DNA of 64,000 nt from Rhytidiadelphus loreus. Taxonomy: Eukaryota; Streptophyta; Bryopsida; Hypnales; Hylocomiaceae. Under the pieces are notes generated by a model. It was not told where the DNA came from. It made no database searches and saw only the letters and a list, made by a program, of their open reading frames with translations. The position numbers were made by a program, and so were the translations under genes. The DNA lies in NCBI GenBank assembly GCA_947034895.1, contig OX344763.1:37137025-37201024 (forward strand), given 5' to 3'. Positions 63,744 to 64,000 of the stretch are shown in pieces (position 1 is the first letter of the stretch; every line of letters begins with the position of its first letter).

Positions 63744-64000
63744 CATTTTGGTGTAGTTCATGTTCATGTGATTCCAATATTACATACCCTACTTAAGAAG
63801 GAGACTTTGTACTATTTAAAGGTTATTTTGGTCATAGATTGGCATAAATCTAGGACCAATTTATATTGGATCTTAATTCTTTGAAGTCTCGAAGTCCACG
63901 GCCCTATTACCAAGGTAGTTAGCTAATGGTTATCCCATTCCTTGATGAATAGGTGCATTCTTTATATTTTTTTAGTATTTTTCTAAAAATCATTCATAGG

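Overview
This is nuclear DNA from a land plant. The evidence is a one-exon lectin receptor kinase, an eight-exon short-chain dehydrogenase, a four-exon gene that reads as the chloroplast NDH assembly factor CRR7, a eukaryotic tRNA-Gln, and CACTA and Mutator transposons of plant type. Most of the window is AT-rich and transposon-derived. A CRR7 gene argues against lineages that lost the plastid NDH complex, such as Pinaceae. I cannot name the species.

Layout. 1-1.9 kb: AT-rich DNA with one short terminal-inverted-repeat (TIR) element. 1.9-21.8 kb: a decayed CACTA element whose transposase gene (minus strand) is split by a second, apparently intact 12.7-kb CACTA element (5485-18170, TSD TTC). 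The inner element carries an unbroken three-exon Tnp2 transposase (minus) and a divergent Ptta/En/Spm-type second gene (plus). A 132-bp CACTA-like MITE sits in the first exon of the outer transposase.

21.8-34 kb: no host gene. It is packed with non-autonomous elements, including families flanked by TTAA and repeatedly nested in one another. Two of these insertions can be read against an empty site in a sister copy within the window. 34.26-37.2 kb: a near-palindromic MITE, then an intact lectin receptor-like kinase whose lectin domain has lost its usual metal-binding residues. 37.2-43.3 kb: spacer, another TTAA element and a broken F-box gene. 43.7-47.4 kb: a full-length SDR gene (minus) with two catalytic positions replaced. 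47.4-53.4 kb: spacer, one or two further TTAA-flanked elements and tRNA-Gln(CTG). 53.4-55.0 kb: CRR7 (minus).

55.56-63.74 kb: an 8.2-kb Mutator-like element with imperfect TIRs of about 120 bp and a perfect 10-bp TSD. Its transposase gene (plus) and an unrelated zinc-finger/AT-hook gene (minus) point towards each other, and both are broken. The subterminal regions hold arrays built on a GATGGGTATTGCA core, left and right in opposite orientation.

The host genes (receptor kinase, SDR, CRR7, tRNA) are unrelated singletons and form no cluster. The coherent story is layered transposition, with several insertions datable relative to each other.
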